From: Micractinium sp. NFX-FRZ
Taxonomy: Eukaryota; Chlorophyta; Trebouxiophyceae; Chlorellales; Chlorellaceae
Length of the DNA stretch: 64,000 bases
Reading direction: 5' to 3'
Assembly: GCA_029339195.1 (NCBI GenBank)
Contig: JAPTJF010000281.1
Location: 1-64,000, forward strand
Shown: one piece after another, positions 1-13,100 of the stretch
Layout of the letters: every line of letters starts with the position of its first letter
How positions within the stretch are numbered: the first letter of the stretch is position 1
Position numbers and translations under genes: made by a program
The notes under the pieces: model-generated
The model's input: only the letters and a program-made list of their open reading frames with translations
The model's database searches: none
Told to the model about the DNA's origin: nothing

Positions 1-40
<40 letters not shown>

Positions 41-279
41 GGGGGGGGGGTTTTCACCCCTGAGGGGGGGGGGGGAAGGGTGTTGACACCTTGACGTGCT
101 TCGTTTGGCGGACCATGCTTGGCACCGTTTTTGGCGGATCATGCTTCCTTTTGGCGGGTAATCATGACATGCTTAGCATGCAGTAGCACCAGGGCATGTG
201 CGCTCTGCCAGCCACTGCTGCTGCCTTTGATCTGCTTGGTGCTCACTCGTGTGGCTGGAACTTCGCCATGTCATTGCAG
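1..279. other. Poly-G window edge and non-coding or intronic sequence
   Basis: The first ~75 bases are almost pure G. This is not a TTTAGGG-type telomere and looks like low-complexity sequence or an assembly edge. The stretch up to 279 ends in a good acceptor (ttgcag), so it is probably the end of an intron of the gene that continues to 1908. Confidence 0.45.
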
Positions 280-1908
280 CTTTGATTTTGTGTTCAACAA
301 CCCCTCGCGCTGCCGCAACCACCAAGTGCCCGCTGCGGCGCTGGCCTGGGTGCACCAACAGGGGCAGGAGCAAGCCGCTGCTGCCCCAGCGCCAGCTGTG
401 ACTGCTGCCGCCGCTGCGCCGGCCGCTGGCCGTGGCCCGCCCGGGGCGGCGCCACCCTCTGTGGCGGCAGCAGGGCAGCGGAAGGAAGAGAAGAAGAAGA
501 GGCAGCGCGGCGGGGAGCGGCGCCAAGGGGGCGGCAGCAGCAAAGCGCAGGGTGCAGGGCTGGCTGCGGCAGGCGCCGGAAATCAGAAGCCAACGGGGGC
601 GGCGCGCCAGAGCGGCGCCGCTGTCCGGCCCAACATTGCTGAATCAGTCAAGCGGCGGCGCCACGAGGCACCGCCCACGCCAGCAGGCGCAGCAGGCGCT
701 GCTTCACCCCCGCCAGCAGCGTCCCTTCAGGTGCTGGCCAGCCCTCAGGCCACGACCACCGCCCACTTGCTGCAGCCCACGCAGCGGATGCAGGGTGCCG
801 CCCCGCCGGCGGAGGAGCGCCGGCAACAGAGCCAGCAGCAGCAGCAGCAGGAGCAGGGGCAGGCGCAGCAGGTGTTGGGCTTCGATGGAGCCACTAGGGC
901 CCTTCTGGGACAGGCCCAGCCCCAGTCGGGCGCCATGTCAGACATGCTAGGCGGGGCATTCATGGATCTACCCAGCGCAGCTCAGGTGCCGCACCGCCTG
1001 CTGTGCTGTGCTGAGCTATGACATGACATGGGCACGGTTCATGGTCTTCCTCTATGAAACCCAAGCCCTCCTGCCATCTGCTACTTGCTGCCTGCTGCCA
1101 GCAAGTTCACATGCCAGCTGTCTTTGGCGCCGGGCCGGGCCTGCTGCCGCTCTCAAACTCGCACTGATGAACACCCCTCCTGTGATGGCCTGCCGCGTGC
1201 TGGCTGCAGGATCACATGCCCGCTGTCTTTGAGGCGCTGGGCCTTCTGCCGGGACTGGGAGGGCTGGTGGAGCCGGAAGTGCTGGTGAGCTGCTGATCTC
1301 CTTTCCATGTTTTCCTCTTATTGAGATCGTCCGCGTCTTTTTCGGGCCAGGTTGGGTTGGGGCAGAGGCAGAGGTTGAATAGCCCCACGCCCTGGCCGCC
1401 TACAAGGGGGCCGGCAGCACACGGCACCCGCGTGCTCCGCCCGCCCAGCCCCAGACCTTTTCTTCGGCCAGGCCAGCCCCAAGCTGGCTCCGGGCACAGG
1501 CAGTTGCTGTTGCACCACGCAGGCCTCCCGTGCTGGCAGCTCCAACTCCTTCAAGAGCCTTGGCAAGAGACCCTCACCCTCCCTGCCATGCATCCCTCCC
1601 TTCACACTTCTCACCCGCCTCCCCTCGCACCCTCCTCCCCTTCCCTCCCCCGCCAGAACTTCAAGCTGCTGCTCCTCCGGGAGACGGATCCCCAGCGCCA
1701 GCTGATGTGGCAGGAGCTGCGGCGGCTGGTGCTGAGGGGCAGCGAGGCCGCCGCAGCGGCCTGGGTGCGGGGCTGTGTGGCTGAGCTGGGCCAGGGCAGG
1801 GCAGCGGGGGCAGCAGGGCACGTGACGGCGGGTGGCGGCCTTGTGGGGGTGACTGCCAGCGGGGCAGACCAGCAGGCCAGCAGGGGCGTGCCGCATGCTG
1901 TTCGCTGA
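280..1908 (+). CDS. 3' part of an unrecognised, low-complexity nuclear-type gene
   Basis: Three exons can be joined in phase: 280-985, 1210-1284 and 1657-1908, with a TGA stop. The first begins after an acceptor at 279, so earlier exons probably lie left of the window. The first exon encodes an Ala/Gln/Pro-rich region with basic clusters (KKKR, VKRRRHE) that could be nuclear localisation signals, then a poly-Q run. The last two exons encode a more ordered, Leu-rich C-terminus (VFEALGLLPGLGGLVEPEVL, then NFKLLLLRETDPQRQ...WQELRRLVLRG). A TGTAA lies at 2074-2078. The family is not recognised. Intron 1 carries a decayed copy of the start of exon 1210-1284 at 1098-1149. The exon structure is fairly secure and the function is unknown. 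Confidence 0.5.
1098..1149. repeat. Ghost copy of an exon start
   Basis: This intronic stretch matches the start of the exon at 1210 (tcacatgcc, gctgtcttt, then a G/C-rich part ending ctgctgccg). It is a decayed tandem duplicate about 110 bp upstream of the real exon. Confidence 0.6.
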
Positions 1909-2503
1909 GCCAGCGCGCTGCGTCGACACCTCAGTTTCGACCCCCGTCTCCTCCGGTCTCATGAGTCTCGCTGGCTTTTTTGAATGTACATATAATGATG
2001 ATGCAGGCAGCCAACTGCGGAGCAGCCTCTGCCAAAATACCAAAGCCGATCAGTGCCTTCTGCAGGTGATTCTTGTAAACTAGACATTCACAACCTATGT
2101 TACTTGCAGCTCAAGCGCATACCCGCTCTCCCTCTTGGCTATGCCGCCGCACCGCCGCCTGCCGTGCCTGCTGTGCCGCCGCCCCTGCTGTAGCCGCGGC
2201 AGCCGCCCGTTCATCCAAAATCGCAGGCTGAGCGATCTGTACTGGAGCGCTGCGCATGTCGACGGAAGGCTGAAGCAGCCGACGCACCGAGCCCGACCAG
2301 ACTGCACGTCCGCGCACTAGCGGCTCTCGATTGCGCGCCCTGGCCGCGCCCGCAGTCGTCTGCGCTGAACTGTGCCGTCCTGCCGCACATCCGCCGCCCA
2401 CCGGGCGCCCCTACTGCCAACCCCGCCTTGCCGCCTGCCGCCGCCGCCGCCACTCTTGCTGCCCCCAGCTGCAGGCGCCCGCTTGCCTGACGGCCCTGCC
2501 AGC
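1909..2503. other. Intergenic: 3' UTR and promoter region
   Basis: The stretch holds a TGTAA poly(A) signal at 2074-2078 (+) for the left gene and then the 5' region of the NELF-A-like gene. Short open frames here show no conserved content. Confidence 0.5.
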
Positions 2504-5500
2504 ATGGCCGACTTCTCACGCTTCGTTGCCAACAAGCTCAACGGAGAGTGGAGCGCCAGCAATGTGTCTGGAATGCTCACAGACACGATTCTGGAGGTGG
2601 GTGCTGGACAGCGTCCGCCGAGGGTGTGACGCGGGCGCCGCTTGCTGCCCTTCCTTTGCTGTCCCTGCAGCTCCTCAGCACATGATGCTACACCCCCGCC
2701 CGCCCACCATAGCCAGCCCCCTGCGGGCCGTGGGCCGGCTCGGCAATGCCCCGCGCCCATCCCACCAGTCAAGTCCTAGTCCCTCTCTTCCTCGGGACAC
2801 TGCAAATCAAACTTTTTAGAGCACCACATCAACAAACCCAACTCAAACAACACCTGGCTCCACCCCCTCGTCTGCAGTACCTAGTGATCGGTGACAAATG
2901 GGAGAGCCTGGACCCTCTGGTGCGCTCCCGCCTCCTGCTAGCTCCCCTCTTCATGAGAAAGCGGGATCTAGGGGAGCTCCAGCCAGCTCTGGCCAGGCTG
3001 GCAGCGGCGGGTGCGGCGGACAAGTGAGTGTGCCCTCCCTGCCTCTGCGTGCGTCCCACCCTGCCGTTGTTTTGCGGCGCCCCCTTTGTTTCTATGCCCC
3101 TCCCCCAAAAGCCAGCAAGCCTGCTGAGCGCGCCGTGGGGGCTGCCACCTTGCCGGGCTATGTACTTGCTTCCCCGATGGCCCTGCCTTCCTGCCTGCCT
3201 GCCTGCCTGACCGCCTGCCTGCCGGTGCCCCTTCAGGGACGAGTGGGTGCGGGCCATGGCTCAGTCTGTGGACGCCTATGACGGCCGCCTGCACACCGAC
3301 CGCCTTCTGGCTGGTTCCACCCTCGTGGCCAAGACGGTGGCCAACATGCAGCCGCTGCTGGCGACAGCAGACACCCGCATCTTTCGCCCGCTTGAGGTGG
3401 GTGCTGGGTGGGCGTGACGATTGGTGGGTGGGGGATGAACCATTGGTGGGTGCTGGGTGGACGGGTTGGTGGGTGCTGGGCGGGCCGGTTGGTGGGTGCT
3501 GGGTGGGGCGGCTGGTGGGTGCTGGGCGGTGTGTGTGTCCAAACAGGCGGGCAGGGAGGGAGATGGGCGGGGCTTTGACGGTGGCCGGGGTGGGCGGTGC
3601 ATGGGGCGGGCTGGGCAGGCCGGGAGGAGGTGGGCAGGCGGGTAGGAGGGGCAAGTCTCGCAGTATTCAATGCAGTAATGCACCACGTGCTATGCTATAT
3701 TGCACCGCGTGCTATGCAATATTGCACCACGTGCTTACACGTCGCATTGCGCCCCCTGCAGGAGGTGTACATGAACAAGGAGCTGCTGCAGAAGCTGCGA
3801 GGTGGCGCCAGCAGCGCGCCAGCTGGCGCCCAGCAGGGCGGCTCGGCGGGCGCAGCGGGCAGCGCGAAGCAGCACCACCACTTCCGCCTGCGCCCTGCCA
3901 GCGAGGCGCCCTCTCAGCGCCAGCAGGGCGCGGGCGCCGCCACTGCGGCGGGCCGCCCGCAGCAGGCGGCGGCGCCAGCCACGCAGCAGCCCGCCGCGGC
4001 GGCGCATGCAGCGCCGCTGCACCGCCCCAGCGGGGCGGCTGAACGGGATGGCAGCAGTGCTGCTGCTGCGGCAGGCGGCGCCGCTGCTCGGCTGGGCAGG
4101 CCAGCACCCGCAAGCATCGACAGCATGTTTCTGTCACGGAAACCCGCCCTGGGCCGGCCAGGCAGCGGCGGTTTTGGGGTGAGTGGCGTGATCTGCTGCC
4201 CGCCAGGCCTGCAGCAGCCTGGCACACCCAGCAATTGCGCGCGCCGGTATGCCTTGTTGCTTCCTCCCTGGCACCCTCTTGCCCCTCTGCATGCCGTCTG
4301 CTAGTCTATGGCTCGCACTCGGGCACAATTCGGCGCTTCGGCTGGGCCCTGCCGGCCCACCTGCCCTGCCCACCTGCCCTGCCTGCCTGCCTGCTGCTGC
4401 TGTTGCTGCAGGGGCGCGGGCGCGGCGGGGCCATGCAGCCCGTCAAGCGGGCAGCCACTCTGGATGTGGAGGCTGTGAAGAGCCTGCACCAGCAGCGGCA
4501 GGCGGAGCGGGAGAAGCAGCTCAAGGTGGGGGGTGGGGGTGAGAGGGCATGCCTGGCTGGCAGGCAACGGTTTCGCTCCTGCGCAGCGCTGCAGCAGGCG
4601 GGTGGGTTGAGCGTGGGCTGGTGTGCTGTGCGCGCTGTTGCCGCTGCTGCTGCCGATGGTGTTGCTGCGCTCGCGGGCAAGCTGCAGCCGGTGGCGCTGC
4701 TCGTCGCATGCACCACAGCCGCCGCTGCTGCAGGACTTGAAAGCAACACAGCCCCTCTTGCCGCAAGGCAACACCACTTTTGGCTGTTTGTACTGGCCAC
4801 CCATGGCTGCATGCATGCACCCGCCCCACCCGTGTGCGCGTGCACTCACCTGCCGCCGTGCCATGCTGGCTCTGCTGCTGCAGGCGCAGCGCGAGGCTGC
4901 AGAGGCAGAGGCAAAGGCCAGAGCGGAGGCCAGGGAGAGGGAGCGGGCCCTGAAGGAAGCAGAGAAAGCCGTGGAGGCAAAGAAGAGTGCGGCTGCGCGT
5001 GCGGCAGACAAGGCGGCGTCCAAGGTTGGGGACGAGGACGGCAAGGCGGCGGCCAAGGCGGCCAAAGAGGCGGAGCGCGCGGCGGCCAAGGCGGCCAAGG
5101 AAAGCGCGGCGGCGGCGCGGGCGGCGGAGAAGGCTGCACGGGAGGAGCAGCGGGCGGCCCAGGCGGCTGAAAAAGCGGCCAAGGGGGCAGAGCGGGAGCC
5201 GCGCAAGCGCCCAGGTGCATATGGGGGGGCGGGAAGCGGGGAGAGGAGCGGGCATGGGGCGGGTTGGTAGAGCCAGATTGCAAGCCGGCACACGGGAGCT
5301 CTCCAGAGTGTGCCAAGCTTGGCTGACACGGCCAATCCAGCACTGGTTCCCTCCTGCATGTGCTTGCTGCGCTGGCAGTTGTGAGTCCCCCCACTTCCAT
5401 TGCTCCTCTCCCTCTCCCGTGAGTCCGTCCCTCTCCCCTTCCCCGACCCACCATCTGCAGCTCCCGCCGGGCCCCAAGGAGGCGAGCCCCCCGCCAAGCG

Positions 5501-5777
5501 GCCCTCCTCCGGCAGCGAAGCAGCCGCCGGGCAGCGCGATGCAGCTGCGGCGATCGCCGTCGCTGCAGGCGCCCGCCGCGCGCCGACGCTCATGTCGCCT
5601 GAAGCCACAGCGGCGGCGCTGGGCGACGCCGCGCTGGCGGCGGCGGCAGACGCAGCAGGCATGCCGTTGGCAGGGGGCATGCCAACTGTGGACGCCATGC
5701 ATTCCTTCCTTTCGGCGGCCTATGGAGGAGGCGGGCAGCAGGACAGCAGCGAGGACGAGGAGGAGCCAGACATCTGA
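2504..5777 (+). CDS. NELFA: Negative elongation factor A-like protein (NELF-A)
   Basis: Seven exons join in phase: 2504-2596, 2878-3023, 3237-3396, 3762-4178, 4412-4525, 4884-5214 and 5461-5777, encoding 525 residues. Metazoan NELF-A has a similar length. NELF-A is a subunit of the NELF complex that holds RNA polymerase II in promoter-proximal pausing. The N-terminus (FVANKLNGEW, then WESLDPLVRSRLLLAPLF, DLGELQPALARL and DEWVRAMAQSV) follows the order of NELF-A's N-terminal helical domain. The segment EVYMNKELLQKL...HHHFRLRP matches the conserved YLNKNAL...HFQLKRKP motif of the HDAg-like region. The C-terminal half is a charged Ala/Lys/Glu repeat, probably coiled coil or disordered, with an acidic end (DSSEDEEEPDI). 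The start is the first Met of the conserved block. The identification rests on remembered motif order, not alignment. Confidence 0.55.
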
Positions 5778-7174
5778 CCCTCAAACAGCGGCTGCTTGCA
5801 ATAGTTGTCGGGCAACACCACAACAGCAAGGAACGGCGGTCTTGCTGGTACCCTCTGGTGGCCCACGCATCTTGGCGCTCTAGCCATAGCCAACCGCCCT
5901 AGTCTATAGCCTACACAGCTGCAGTCGTCACAGCAATCTGCCGCGAGGCATGTGCAGCCAGCCTGCTCTGCCATACAGTTGAGTGGGCCCATGTCATGCC
6001 TGCCTGCTGAGTGGTCTGATCTGCCCCGTGTGAAAACCAGTCGTGCCACAACGCTGCGGTGGTGTTGTGCTGCCAAGGGCAGGCGTTTTTCAGTCCCTGG
6101 GCTGCCCGGGAGGCAGGCAGGCAGGCAGGCGGGGCGTGACGGGCGCTTGTGGCCAGTCGCAGTTGCATCCATCAAGGCCTGAGATCCACGAGTGGAGACC
6201 GCTGCTGCCGCCGGTGCTGCTGCTGGCATGTGCCGTGCGTGGGCAACAAAATGGTTGACAGTGGGTGGGCATTTCAACTCTGTGTTTATTGCAGGAAGTT
6301 GGCAGGCTTATGGCAGTTTGTGGGTGGGGTGGATCGGGAAGGGAGTCGGGGAGGGAAGAGAGGGGAAGGGAAGAGAGGGCAAGGGAGATTGTGTTGAGTC
6401 AGGCTTGGGGAGACAGAGGGGGACAGCCCCCAAAGCAAATGGAATGTTTCGTGCAAGGTATGTGCGGCAGGCCCAATACGCAGCAGCTGCCCTGGCTCAA
6501 AACTGGGGCGCTAGATAACAAAGGCACACGACGCCGAAGGAGGAACTGCATGCTTGAAGGGCGCAGCCCAGGAGGCTGGGCAAGCGCAGCGATGCAAGTG
6601 GCTTGGTGTCGTGAGCGAGTGTGAGAAGAGAGGCGAAGCGAGCTTGGCGGTTCGCACGAAGCCGTGGGGTTGCAAAGCAATGTCGAACGTAGACAGGGAC
6701 AAGGCCTCACAGGTATCAGTTAGGCGTGGTGAAGATGTTTGTGTGGGGCGAGACCATGCGGCGGCGCGGCGTGGCTGGGCGGGAGGGCGGCACGGCCCTA
6801 GCCGCACAAAACGAATTGACGCACTTGATGCAGTGCACGGGGAATGAAATCTGGCACACGGTGCGTAGCCTGGGATGGCACAGGTGATCTACTCACCGGC
6901 CACGACCGGCAGCCTGAGCAGGCGGCGGTGGTGCCCCTGGCTGGTGGGAGCAGGCGCCAGCAGGCATGCTTGCCACCACCCCATCTCATACGCAAGCTTG
7001 CGTGAGAAGGTTGCTCCCCGACCCTCCTTGCTGTCCATGATTGGTTGCGCCAGGCCTTGTGAATTCAGGCCTTGGGGCCTGCTGTGTGCCAGGCGACAGC
7101 GTGGAGTGCTGCGCATCACGTGACACCGTGACGCTGTGGTCATGCTGTGGTCATGCTGCGCATGCTGTGCGTCC
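5778..7174. other. Convergent intergenic region
   Basis: This separates the stop of the + strand NELF-A-like gene from the stop of the - strand kinase. Open frames are short and unconserved. A 14-bp perfect palindrome (acgcaagcttgcgt) sits at 6990-7003. No clear TGTAA signal was found for either gene. Confidence 0.4.
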
Positions 7175-10100
7175 TCACCCCAGCGTGGCCAGCATGACCC
7201 GCACCCGATGCACCACCTCGGCAGCAGTGGGCCTGCAAGGGGAGGGCACAAACAGGGTGCGTTGTTACTTGCTTTACAGCAGGCGAGTTGTTTTTTAAAT
7301 ATTGTACATAAGCCCCTTGGGAGACAAGGGCAAGGCAGCGCCAGGCTGTCAGCACAGCACAGCACGAACGGCACCGCCTCGCCACGGGCACAGCACAGCA
7401 CGCTAGGCACCACGCCGCCTCACAGCACAGCGCGCACAGCACCGCCTCGCCTTGCATAACATAACGCCACGCCTCCTGCGCCAGCTCACCGCCAGCCGCG
7501 GCGCTCCTCACAGCCCTCGAGCACGCCCGCCAATACAGGCGCGCCACCCCACCCCACCCCACGCACTCGGGACCCGCACCTCTGCTGGCAGTGTGGGTAC
7601 GTGCAGTCCCTCCCCCCGCCCCCACTCCCACACACCTCTGCTGGCGCTGTGGGTGGGTGCACTCCCACACCAGCTGCTGGTACTCCAGTGGGCAGCCCTC
7701 TAGCCGAGGCATGCGCGCTTCTTCTGGGTAGTCGCAGGCGCGCACCTGCCAATGCGGGGCAGGGGGATGGTGGGCCGCTTACCATATGTTCCATTGTTGA
7801 CCACAGCAGGCAGGCCGGCAGGCAAGCAGGAGATGGCACCGTTGACAGCACAGGCAGGCAGGCGGGCAGGCGGGCGTGATGAGTGCGACAAGCCAGGCGC
7901 GGTGCTCAACAAAAAAAACGACCCAAATGGAAGCTGTCTGGAAGCTGCCACGAAGCTGCCTTGAAGCTGCCCCATGCCTCACCTTGGAGAGCACGATCAT
8001 GGCAGAGGTCTTGTTGACAAACGGATCAGCGCCGGCACACATCATGTGCACTGCAGCAGGGCAGGGGCGTGCGGCGGTAATGGCCCTGCTGCACCGATGA
8101 AGAGCTGGCTTGAAAGCGCCGAGTGAGAGCTGCGGCCCCCAGCGCCAGTGGCAGCAGTGGGAGCAGCGGCAGCAGGGCCGGCAGGCAGGCTGGGAGGCAC
8201 CAGACCTGCTAGCCGATCGGTTGAGGGTCCAGAGCTGAGCAGCGGCGGCGGCACTTGCAGCACATAGCAGGCAGCGCACCAGAAGCAGGCAGAAGGCGGC
8301 CCCGCCGGAGCAGCAGCGGCGGTGGGCAGCCGCGACAGGCAGGCAGACGGCAGTGGCATGCAGCGGGTGGCCCGCCGAAACAGCAGCGGCGGTGGGCAGC
8401 CGCAGTGGCAGGCTGGCAGGCAGCAGTGGCAGGCAGCGGGTGGCCCGCCGGAGCAGCAACGGCGGTGGGCAGCCGCAGTAGCAGCAGGGAAGCAGCAGGC
8501 AGGCTGGCAGCAGCAGCAGGCGGCAGGCGGCTCACGTATGATTCCCAGGGAGTAGATGTCCAGGGCTGGGGAGATGTCGTCGTGAACAAACACTTCAGGG
8601 CTCATGTAGCTGCACAAGTAACCACGGAACAAAAGCAGGTGGACATGTTCGGTTGGAGATTGGATTTGGATTGGCAGAAGGTCGGAAGATGGTTGGAGAC
8701 ATCATCCGAAACCATTGCAACTACTGCTGGCCGCAGCGAGCAAAGCGTGAGGGGGGCATTGCGACCTCAGCGTGCACGACACCGCTCAGTAGGCCCTGCA
8801 GCGACTGAGCATGAGCGTGCAGGAGGGGCCACGCTGTATTTGCTGCTGCTGCTGCTGCTGCTGCGCAGGCAAGGGTGCCGCTGGTTGTTGGCGGGGGGCA
8901 GGCAGCACCCTGGAGCGCTGCCCGTGCCACCGGCCAGCCAGCTCAGCAGAGTGCATGCCGCTTGCTTGCCTGATGGTTCCCTTGACCTCGCTTGTCTTGT
9001 GAGTCTGGCCCTCAGACAGGGAGGTGCTCAGCCCTGCGGATCCATGGTTGCAGACATAGAAAGTGTGAGCGTGCGAGGTCGCGAGAGGCGGGCGTCGGTG
9101 AAAACAGCAGGTGCGGGGCGCGGGCTGGGTTCCTAGCAAAAGCACAGCGTGCCGTACCATGCAACTGTTGCCTACGAGGCCTACGAGGCTGGCAGTTGCC
9201 CGGTCGGCTCCTTCCTGGGACAGCCCGCTGCCTTCACACACGGGCACAACCTGCAGCCAGCACGGCCCAAGCATCCCCCCCGCCCTCCCCCGCCCGCCCG
9301 CCCACCAAAGTCGGAGAGCAGCGCCCGGAAGCCGCGCTCGTCGGGGTGCGTGGCCAGCAGGACGTTGGGGGCGGACAGGTCGCGGTGCACCAGGCGCCTG
9401 TCGGGGTGGTGCAGGTACTCCAGGCCGCGCGCAATCTCCAGCGCGGTCAGCAGGACGTGGCGCTGCGGGGTGGGAGCAGGGGGGATAGGACGGGACGCGG
9501 TGCAGTGAGGCAGGCGGGCAGGCAGGCGGGCGGGCAGGGAGGGTTGGGCAGGGAGGGCCAACCCGCCCGCAAGGAGGTCAGGCAGGCATCAGGGTTCAAG
9601 AGATAAGGCAGGGGGGTCAGGCAGGGCGCGTCAGGCAGAACCAAGGGTGTAGGGCGGGCGGGTAGGCGGGCCAGCGGGCCTGCGGGGCCCGTCAGTGCAT
9701 TGCTACTGGGTTGGATGATTGCAAAAAGCGACTCAAATGGAGGTGGAGGGCAGGTTTCTTGACCCACCAAGCGTGGCTCCCCGGTCTCTGGGTCCTTGAA
9801 CCGGCCCTCCTTGACAGCCGTCTCAAGGGTGCCCATGTCGCAGTACTGCATCACCAGCTGCACCTGCAGTACGGTGCGGTACGGTGCCGGGATGGGGCAG
9901 TACAAGGTGTTTCATCGCCGGGGGGCAGCACTGTATCGCCGGCAGCACGTGTGGGGCGGGACAGGGTGGAGCGCGTGCTGTGTGCGCTGCATGCGTGGGG
10001 TTGGGGAGCCCCTCCTGCCCCTCCCACGCCCAACGCCCCCTGCCTTCGGACTGTGCCAGGTGGCACCAAACGCAGCTGGCAGGTGTGTGACCATACCCAC

Positions 10101-13100
10101 GAGGCAGCTGGAGGCAGTGGCGTCGGGCACGTCATGCCCGGGCCACCAAACCCAAACAAGTACAGACCGGGCTGTGCAGCCAGGAAGCACGGTTCGGTGC
10201 TGCCAGGTGAGGCCAGCCCAGGCCAGGCCCACACTTGCCTGAATCGACACAATGCCGTCCAGTCCCGAGCTCGAGCTCTTGTTGCCGCTGCTGCCCTCGC
10301 CTTCCCTCAAAGAGGCTGCACATGCAAGGGGTGCACAAAAACCGTTGTGAGTTCAAGAGCCAGGCTCTCCACAGCGCCTGCCCAGGCAGGACGGCAGGCG
10401 GGCAGGCCGGCCGGCAGGCAGGCATGATGACACGCGTGCAGCAGTCGCGTATTGTGCGGGCAGGCCAGTGCGGCACGGGCGCCGCCGCTGCTCACCGCCG
10501 CTGCCCACGCTGCTGCCGGCGCTGCCGGGGCGGGAGCCGGCGTCGGAGGAGCGCAGCGGGATGCCGCTGCCTGTCAGCTCGGTGGCGTTGTACTCCAGCT
10601 GCACATACTCGTTGCCGGGCCTGCAGCAGCACACACGGCGGGTGGTTGGCAAGCAAGCAGATGCGCAGCTTCTTACACACACATGAAGTGCAAAGTGAGG
10701 GTTTTAGTAAAGCTCTTGCAGCTGCACAGGCTTACTGCGAGGCAGCACAACAAAAAGGACACAGAAGAGGACAGTTCAGGAGGGTGTGCCGCCACCACGC
10801 GACGTGCGTGCAGTAAACGAGCCACGCCGGCATGCTGTGTGAGCAGCGAGCGGCACACGCTGCGAGGCAGGGGCGCAGCTGCGGCGGCAGCGGGGGCGCC
10901 TGAGACGGCGCCCTGGGCAGAGCAGAGCTCAATCAAGCAGGCATGCATGCAGGCAGGCAGGCAGACACACAGGCAAAGCAGACCCCAACCAGGCAGGCGT
11001 GCAGGCAGGCATGCAGGCAGGCCCTCCCCTCCCCTCGCTCACTCTGGCTCCAGAATGTTCTGCCGCCTGCCCACTTGCGCGGTGTAAAACGTGATGACCT
11101 TGACGATGCAGTCGTGCTGCAGCTTGCTCAGCAGCTGGCACTCCCGCCAGGCGGCCGCCACCTGGCGCTTCTGCTTGGGCAGCAGGTCAACCACCTTGAC
11201 CGCCACAAGCTGCGGGGCGGGGATGGGGGCAGGCAGAAGTCACAGGGCGGAGAGTAGTTGGCGCAATCTGCTCAAACGCACCAACGGCGGGCGCACCGGC
11301 GGCCCCGTGCAAGCAGGCACGCCGTATGCCTCCTCACACCTGCGCCTCGCACAGCTTCCCGCACTGCTTTGCCTTTGCCTGACAACTGCTGCTCTCAGTG
11401 CTTGCCACGCCGCTGTGCCCCTTGCCTTCACCTCTACCAATGGTGCTGCTCACACTTCCCCTCAACCCCAGCTGCACCACCGCCCCAAGCCTCCACACTG
11501 CATGGCAAAGCGCCCCCGCCTGCCCCACTGCTTGGCACAGCGCCCTCACACCTGCCCAGTGGCCTTGTGCCGTGCCTTGATCACCCGCCCAAAGTGCCCC
11601 GCCCCAAGGGTGTCTTCCAGGATGAATCCCTTCCTCTCAGCTATCATGAACTCGGGCGGGTTCTGGGCTGCAGGGACGGCAAAGAGGGGAGGACAGTGGG
11701 AGGGGCAGGGTATTGGGGTGCAGGGGAAAGGGTGGGAGGGGCAGGGTATTGGGGTGCAGGGGAAAGGGTGGGAGGGGCAGGGTATTGGGGTGCAGGGGAA
11801 AGGGTGGACAGTGGGGACGGCAGACGACACGTGGCTGTCTCCTCCCACCGGCCGGCCGGGCGGGGGAGGGAGGGGGCAGCACAGCATGTGAGCAGGCACG
11901 TGTGTGTGAGAGCCAGGCGGCCGCTTGCGGAGCGCAGCCACACACCATGAGAGGGTCTCGCGCTAGTGTCGACCCCCCTGGCCACTGCGCCCACCTATGG
12001 TGCATGGCAACGCCAGGCGGCCCCCACGTCCTCTTTGCACTCGGGTGGAATGCTTCCCCCTGGGCCATTCGCGCCCACCTTAGTGCGTGGCCACGCCAGG
12101 CTCCCCCCCGCCCGCTTTGCACATACACTACATGCCAATGCTTACGCCTACCGCCCTGCCACTGGCGCCCACCTTTGGTGCGGAGGTATGTGAGGAGCCC
12201 GCCTGCCATGAGCGCCAGCAGGGCGAGGCCGCCGGCAATCAGCATGGCGCGCTGCCTCTCGGAGAGGCGCTCCACCTCCACAAAAATCATGTCTGCAGTT
12301 GAAGTTGAAGTTGGGCGGGTTGGCCAGCAATTCAGCACGGCCTTGTGGTACCGTCTGCATACACTGGACTCGACATGCTCCCCCGCTGGCGCCCCCTACA
12401 TGCGCCACAACAAGGTCAGCCTTCAGAGATTTAAAACCCCGGAGATGGCTGGATGCCTCAACCTCCCTGTCCCTCGAGCCGGCCCTCACCGGCGGGCAGC
12501 GGGTGCGTAGTGTTGCCGGTGCACGTGAACGTTGTGTTCTTCATCCGGTAGTGTGCCGAGATGATGGCAGCCGTTTCGCTGGCATAGTCCAGCCAGCCGG
12601 TGTCGGCCACCAGCAGTGTCCTGCAGGGCGCACAGCACGACCACAGCACGAGCACAGCGTGAGCAAAGCAGGCTCGCCTTGTCCCAGGGCGGGCGGGCGG
12701 GCCGCAGTGGCCAATGGCTTACATCACACACACGACCGAGGCCATGGCAGAGCACACACAAGGGAGGCCACCGGAAGCTCACAAGTTGAGGGCCACAGGC
12801 CCCAGCAGACCATCCAGCCATGCCCACTGCTCCCCGCCTACTTGGCCGCCGCTGCACAGGGCTGGACGGGCTCACCTTGTGTTCACACGCTTGTATCCAG
12901 GGATGCGCGTCGTGTAGGCGGTGAGGATGTTGGAGTGCGTGGCGCTCAGGCAGGCGGCATCGCTGAGCTGCACATCCTCAAACATCAGGCGGGTCGCCGC
13001 TGCAACACAAGTCGGGCCAGGGGAAGTTAAGGTTGATTTGAGCGGGCACGGTTGGGGTGTGGTTCTTGTGCAGGCGCCACTGGTGGTAGGCGCCCTCGGG

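Noticed and set aside
1..75. Poly-G run as a telomere
   Set aside because: It lacks the TTTAGGG-type unit of green algae. Homopolymer or an assembly edge is more likely.
1209..1284. Possible mobile intron or introner element family
   Set aside because: Introns share no common sequence among themselves. Similarity is only to their own neighbouring exons, so introner-like elements do not fit.
4301..5698. 465-codon minus-strand open frame opposite the NELF-A-like gene
   Set aside because: It is the antisense shadow of Ala/Lys-rich GC-rich exons. It has no splice logic or conserved motif, while the + strand exons join in phase.
6990..7003. 14-bp palindrome as an operator or terminator
   Set aside because: It is short and isolated in a convergent intergenic region, and chance cannot be excluded.
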